Assembly: GCA_037447605.1 (NCBI GenBank)
Contig: CM074804.1
Location: forward strand, 3,676,515 to 3,740,514
DNA from: Zygnema circumcarinatum
Lineage: Eukaryota; Streptophyta; Zygnematophyceae; Zygnematales; Zygnemataceae
DNA length: 64,000 nt
Reading direction: 5' to 3'
Part shown: positions 51,213 to 64,000 of the stretch, in pieces
Layout: every line of letters begins with the position of its first letter
Position numbering within the stretch: position 1 is the first letter of the stretch
Made by a program: the position numbers and the translations under genes
The notes under the pieces: generated by a model
Seen by the model: the letters and a program-made list of their open reading frames with translations, nothing else
What the model was told of the DNA's origin: nothing
Database searches by the model: none

Positions 51213-51523
51213 GATCGTGGCTCTAACCGGACTGCCATCCTAACCTTAGCCCTAGCTCTTTCCATCTAACCCTAACGACAGAATCCCACCTCCACCTAAC
51301 CCTAATTTCTGGACAGCCGTCAGACCAGCGTCAGGCGCTGATCTGTACTGCGTACGCTTTGCTGTGACCGCTAACCCTTCCTCAGTGCAGTGCGAGTCGC
51401 CGTCAAACGCTTTCTCTCCACGGAACGGTCGTCCACTGCGGCTCCAGCCTTGGCCGGGCGGCCAGCCCCTCTACTGGAGGCACTCTCGCAAAGGAAAGGT
51501 TTGAGGATTATACAAAAGCAGCC
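51213..51523. promoter_or_regulatory. Divergent intergenic promoter with telomere-repeat-like boxes
   Basis: Only 311 bp separate the ATG of the minus-strand JmjC gene (51,212) from the ATG of the plus-strand small gene (51,524), so both promoters must fit here or overlap. Two exact AACCCTAA-containing motifs occur (51,266-51,276 and 51,295-51,105+200, that is 51,295-51,305), plus a degenerate copy near 51,239-51,255. In plants, AAACCCTAA telo-boxes are promoter elements of growth and ribosomal genes. Their use here is inference. Confidence 0.6.
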
Positions 51524-52914
51524 ATGGCGTTTGCACGTGCGGACGTGACGAGCAGTGAGGTAGCGGAGCTTCTGGCGATGGCGAGACGGAAGCTCAGTGA
51601 AGGGCAGCCATCTCTAGCTTTGCAAGCTGTAAGCTTGCTCACTCCAGACGGTTTCTTGGGACTAGAGCTTATCTCATGATATTCGTTTTTTTTTTTTTTT
51701 TGAATTTGGAAATTTGCGTGGTTTGGAAGCAGGGTGCAACTTTGTTCAATAGGATTTCAGGTCAACTGAGTGGAAAAAAGTGTCAATAAGTTGTTTGCGC
51801 TTTTACTCTCTCTTACCGCCAGTGAAAGGGTTTGAGCTTTCGGAAACGTAATTTTGTCGTGCTTTTCGTAGGCTACTGTCATCTGAACGACTGTGAGCTA
51901 AACATGGATAGAGAACTTGTTTGACGTACCAGGTTCTGTAGCTGTTTGTGCAATTCGGTTACGACTTGCAAAAGAGGAAGGGTGATGGCTGATGCGGGTG
52001 AATGGGTGATGCTGTTCTTTTTCTTAGAGTAGAAAAACCTTAGCCTTAGCTTTCTATTTCTAGGAAATAGAAAGAAACTTTCAGAGGGTTTCAATGGCGC
52101 CGTCTTGGAGTTTTTTTCGGTGGTTGTTTCTGGATGTGTTCAGTCCTATCTCGTCAGATATTACATTGATCCGGAGCTTGTTCCTTATTTTTATTTTCAG
52201 CCTTTGTTGCTTCATTGCCACGACGCTTTTCAAATGAGTTTCATGAATAGCTGTAACGAAGTTGACCTTGAAAAAGGATTTGGACCACAATAGGCTGGAA
52301 AAAAAAAATGCGCTAATGTGAAAGTGCTTTCTGAATATGAGCAGGTTGTGGCTGCACTACGAGCGCAGGGCGGTGAAGGTGCCGTGGTAGCGGCTCTGCA
52401 CCGCGCTCGCACCGCGTATCACAATGGCATCGATAATTCCCCGGAGACAGATGAGCTCGCAGCACTCTTCGCACAGTGTGCTTTGGCAGAAGTTAGAAGT
52501 TCCGACCACTTCTTGCAAGGGCAGGGTTCAGGCTCTCCGACTGCAACAGTGATGAACGGTCATTTGCCGGAACATGGAGATAGCGCAGCATTCAGGAGAG
52601 AGGACGATATGGAGCTTTGCTCGGCCTTTCAACAATCGGCACCACCGAGTTCTATGCCTCAGGATGTGCAGTTTGCAGAGTTTCGTGCACGATATGGTGG
52701 GCCCTTAGGGAACAGTGGCAGCAATATTGCTAGTGATCGAGAGGAAGAAACAATGCCATGCAGCCAGATACCGATTCTTGCAGAAAATGGCCGAATGCAA
52801 CTGATGGTGGATGCTGCAGCCGACGGCAGCAGCTTCCTTTGCCCCCGCTGCCAAGGATTGGTGAAGCTGCAGCGACGGGATGAGCATTTTCAGTACTGGT
52901 GTTCCGGGTCCTGA
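51524..52914 (+). CDS. Small conserved-looking protein with helical repeat start and C-terminal CxxC...H...C motif
   Basis: Two exons, 51524-51628 and 52345-52914, phase 0, 224 residues. The N-terminal part (VAELLAMARRKLSEGQPS, VVAALRAQGGEGAVVAALH, DELAALFAQCALAEV) is alpha-helical and reads like one or two TPR-like helix pairs. A Ser/Gly-rich middle follows. The C-terminus (DGSSFLCPRCQGLV, then RRDEHFQYWC) has Cys201, Cys204, His216 and Cys221, a possible zinc site. I recall similar short plant proteins ending GSSF.C..CGG....RKDEHY..WC but cannot name a function. It shares a divergent promoter region with the JmjC gene. The ATG chosen is the first in frame and gives a clean donor (GCT/GTAAGC). 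Confidence 0.82.
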
Positions 52915-53996
52915 GAAGCAGCCAGGTCTTACAGCCGGCATAGAAAAGCCTGTTGTTAGCTCATTTTCTTCATTTTTTTTGTTTTTTTTTTTTTTGCATT
53001 CTTTTTGAGCTGGACAGGTTGTTGACAAATTGTATAGTCGTTTACTTAAAAGAGGGCACTGTCTGGGCGAATTTGTTGCGAGTGAGATAGGAGAGGCGAG
53101 TCACTCTCCGTTCATTTAGAACGGGATGTTTTCTTTGTTAAGTTGCTTTGGCACGCACCTATCTAAAGTTCTCCTGTTTGACGGCACACATTGTATCAGC
53201 AAACCGACACATAGTGGTGTGATGAACTCTTTTGATTTCTATTTACGTCTTGAGTTGTGCTCTTCTGCACCAGGTTCCTCTCTATGACGGCTGCTCCTTG
53301 CCTGCTTCCCGCTGCCCTGCACCTCCTCGCCTCCACGAGCGGCTCAGGAGACCACTGAGAGAAAAAGACCATGAAGGCCCTTGGCATGTATACGAACGAT
53401 AGGCTTAGTACTATACTTATACAGTCCAGCACCAAATATCTGAACGCCTTTCTTATGGATGTATGGCTCGGCAATCACATTCAAACCCTCCGCCATACAT
53501 GAAGTTGTCGGAGAGTTCGAACTTGAAAGTTCCTTGACACGCATGCCTAACAGCGCTTCCCTTGGGTCAGGCACAGAGGCCTCACTTTTGGCGAGTGCAC
53601 TCGTCGAAAGCAAAGTGGAAAAATGTGGGAGAACCATGGCTTAGGCGCTGACATGAAACCCACAGAGTACGATGGAACACATCATGATCACGTCTCTAAG
53701 TGTCAACTGAGGAGACGTACAGTTTGTTTTGTTACACCAGTTTTACTCCGTTCTCTCATTCTGTACAACAAAGTCCTATTTTTTCCTTGGAGTGCTGTGG
53801 CCGATACTGCGCACTTTGGCACAGCCTATCTTCTGTGCTTTATAAGCAGCCCCGCCCAGAGGAAGGCCGCAAGAATCCAGACCAGCTGGTCCACGCTGCT
53901 TAACTTGACTTTCTCTTTTCCTGAAGACATGCGGAGCATGACGAATGCCGAAGAGAAGCTTAAAGGTGCGTGCTTCCTTAGATTCCACAGAGGAGT
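52915..53996. other. Spacer between the small gene and the convergent ABC transporter gene
   Basis: This 1.08-kb tail-to-tail spacer includes T-rich runs (52,973-52,996) after the small gene, as expected for a 3' UTR. An open stretch on the minus strand at 53,344-53,637 has no recognisable domain and does not join in phase to the ABC gene, whose last exon ends at 53,997. Nothing else is supported. Confidence 0.6.
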
Positions 53997-62525
<8,529 letters not shown>

Positions 62526-62861
62526 GACGTATAGTTATTAATTTAATATGCTTCCAACCTTCCCTTCAAAGAGATTCACTTAATCCACTGCTATTATGGC
62601 TAAATTAGTAAAAGAGCCAAAAAGCAAGCTCTCGTATGGGCATACTATACGGAGCCATGACAGCCCAAACAGTTCCAATCTCTGAAGAGTGTGCAGGGCA
62701 TACTGTACTCCAAGCATAGTCCTATGTGAAAGAATGATTTGTATTGGTCTCACGATGTCGACGCAATCAGAACTCCGTAGCGAACGCATTAGCAGGAACC
62801 AACATGAAAACGTAAACAATAACTGAAACGTGGAAAGTGACGGGCTATTGGCTGGCCAGGC

Positions 62862-62876
62862 TGGCAGGCAGGCATG

Positions 62877-62920
<44 letters not shown>

Positions 62921-62933
62921 TAGGCAGGCAGGC
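62862..62933. repeat. (GGCA)n / (CAGG)n tetranucleotide microsatellite
   Basis: About 70 bp of GGCAGGCA repeats with two single-base variants (CATG, TAGG), located 340-410 bp upstream of the ABCC start. Open frames through it (Pro-Ala-Cys-Leu on one strand, Gln-Ala-Gly-Arg on the other) follow from the repeat and are not called as genes. Confidence 0.95.
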
Positions 62934-63388
62934 CGTGCGCCGTCCCCTCATGCAACAGGCGCAGCAGCCTGCAGCCTGCAGCTGCGAGCGAGGCGAGGCG
63001 CGACCAGACACACGGCCGAGGGAGGGGAGAGGAGAGGGGTGAGGAGTCCGGGCCGGGCCTGTACGGCGCGTGGCGGGGCAGCACCGGCTCTCGCCGCGCC
63101 ACGCAGCGGGACCTCCAACATTGCGGGGCGCTAACTGCGTGCGCTACCGGACAGGCCGAATATGCGGGACACTCCGATTTTGCCACATGGCCCACTCACT
63201 TTCCGCCACGTGTTGCACAGTCTGAACTGAGGCCCGGGCGGGCGGGCGGGCGGGCTGGCGGGAAACCAGCTGTTGGGCAGGCTTGGGCGTTACCTCTCGG
63301 CGGCGCAACCTCTCGGCGGCGCAACCGCTCTCTCGCTCCCTCTCTCTCTCTCTCGCTCGATTGCCAGCGGGAGGCGGCATGACTGCCA

Positions 63389-63409
63389 AATATATATATA
63401 TATATATAT
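63389..63409. repeat. (AT)n dinucleotide repeat
   Basis: About ten AT units followed by a T run in the upstream region of the ABCC gene. Confidence 0.95.
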
Positions 63410-64000
63410 TTTTTGCGTTGCCGTACAGGCAACGCTTTCCGGTCGTTAGATTGTACGGATGCAAGCATTAATTAAGGGCATTTCTTGGATCGATTGTGCG
63501 AGCGAATGGGGTATTAAATGGTACGGTAAGGATGGGAGGATGGTAACAGAGGGGAAGCGAGAGGGGATAAAAGATTGGAAAGGAGTGATTGTCAAGTGTT
63601 AGATTCCAAGTTCCAAATGAACGGTTCTTACAATTAACAATGGTTCATTAAACGAAAACATTACAAGACACGCATGGCTTCCCTCTCTTGGCTGTCAAGA
63701 ATATGGTTGGCTTGATTATGTTCGCATGGCCACTTTATGCACGACTTTATCCTATCTTGGTATGTTCATCGTGTGCTACAAATGATGTTCATATCACATC
63801 GAGTTCACATGCACAATCCCTAGCATGAGCATGCACGACTAAGGGTGAAAATTTTGTCATTTCTTCCACACACCGCGCTGGGCATGAACGCGTGGACCCC
63901 AATCGAAAGCCATCCAGCGCCGGCCCGCACCTTCACGCCCGCCCGAGCGGGCGGCCGGCGGCAGCTTCGCGGTAAATGCGCCCCGCAGGGGGCGTGACGC

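Larger units (their letters stand above)
62526..64000. other. Upstream region of the ABCC gene and window end
   Basis: Contains the likely ABCC 5' UTR and promoter. Features seen are a CAGG microsatellite, a GC-rich block (about 62,935-63,320) with (GGGC)n near 63,236-63,256, an exact 16-bp tandem duplication (63,293-63,308 and 63,309-63,324), a CT run near 63,330-63,358 and an AT repeat. The sequence then becomes AT-moderate until about 63,870, and very GC-rich again at 63,900-64,000, possibly the edge of another promoter. No coding exon could be supported. Confidence 0.6.

Noticed and set aside
51240-51305. Telomere-like CCCTAA repeats as a sign of a chromosome end or interstitial telomere
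   Set aside because: Only two isolated copies within an intergenic promoter; far too few for telomeric sequence.
53344-53637. Possible extra C-terminal exon of the ABC transporter
   Set aside because: The exon 53,997-54,121 joins in phase, gives the expected FASMVAQSG end and a stop; the other segment does not join usefully.
62845-63195. Open frames with Pro-Ala-Cys-Leu or Gln-Ala-Gly-Arg repeats
   Set aside because: Produced by the CAGG microsatellite; no domain, and they end in GC-rich non-coding sequence.

Overview
The window is nuclear DNA from a eukaryote of the green lineage (Viridiplantae), most likely a streptophyte alga or another early-diverging green alga. Seven multi-exon genes were assembled by hand. 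Several have plant-type architectures: a VPS13 with C2 domains inserted near its C-terminal half, a membrane-anchored aspartic protease of the GYY..LWVGTP type, an NmrA-like Rossmann protein interrupted by a CIA30 domain (HCF173-related), and a plastid-type single rhodanese. Introns are mostly GT-AG, often 150-700 bp, and at least three use GC-AG. The species cannot be named from sequence alone. No prokaryotic, viral, transposon, tRNA, rRNA or CRISPR feature was recognised.

Layout. (1) 1-26,622, plus strand: most of a giant VPS13-family lipid-transfer protein; its N-terminal chorein end lies upstream of the window. (2) 26,623-27,649: intergenic, dominated by a long (CCCGTT)n hexamer array, then a CCCT/GGGA inverted pair just before the next start codon. 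(3) 27,650-32,787, plus: 12-exon aspartic protease with signal peptide, C-terminal membrane anchor and acidic tail. (4) 34,037-38,786, plus: 13-exon NmrA/CIA30 protein preceded by a purine-only tract. (5) 39,432-41,245, minus: 6-exon rhodanese, tail-to-tail with gene 4. (6) 42,572-51,212, minus: 21-exon JmjN/JmjC/C5HC2 histone-demethylase-type protein. (7) 51,524-52,914, plus: 2-exon small protein with a C-terminal CxxC...H...C motif, divergent from gene 6 across 311 bp holding telomere-repeat-like boxes. (8) 53,997-62,525, minus: 21-exon full-length ABCC (MRP-type) transporter. (9) 62,526-64,000: GC-rich upstream sequence with a CAGG microsatellite and no supported gene.

The genes do not form an operon or an obvious pathway; this is ordinary eukaryotic gene order. 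Reading phase closes across every junction of the six complete genes, giving CDS lengths of 653, 654, 185, 883, 224 and 1394 codons. Those models are therefore strong despite lacking transcript data. VPS13 is solid from about 5.3 kb to its stop; its first 5 kb is less certain.

I did not find a clear undescribed multi-gene system. The observations most worth a second look are the G-quadruplex-capable arrays upstream of the protease gene, a paired UIM-like motif in the long N-terminal extension of the JmjC protein, tandem C2 domains in VPS13 that seem to have lost calcium ligands, and a cluster of GC-AG introns.
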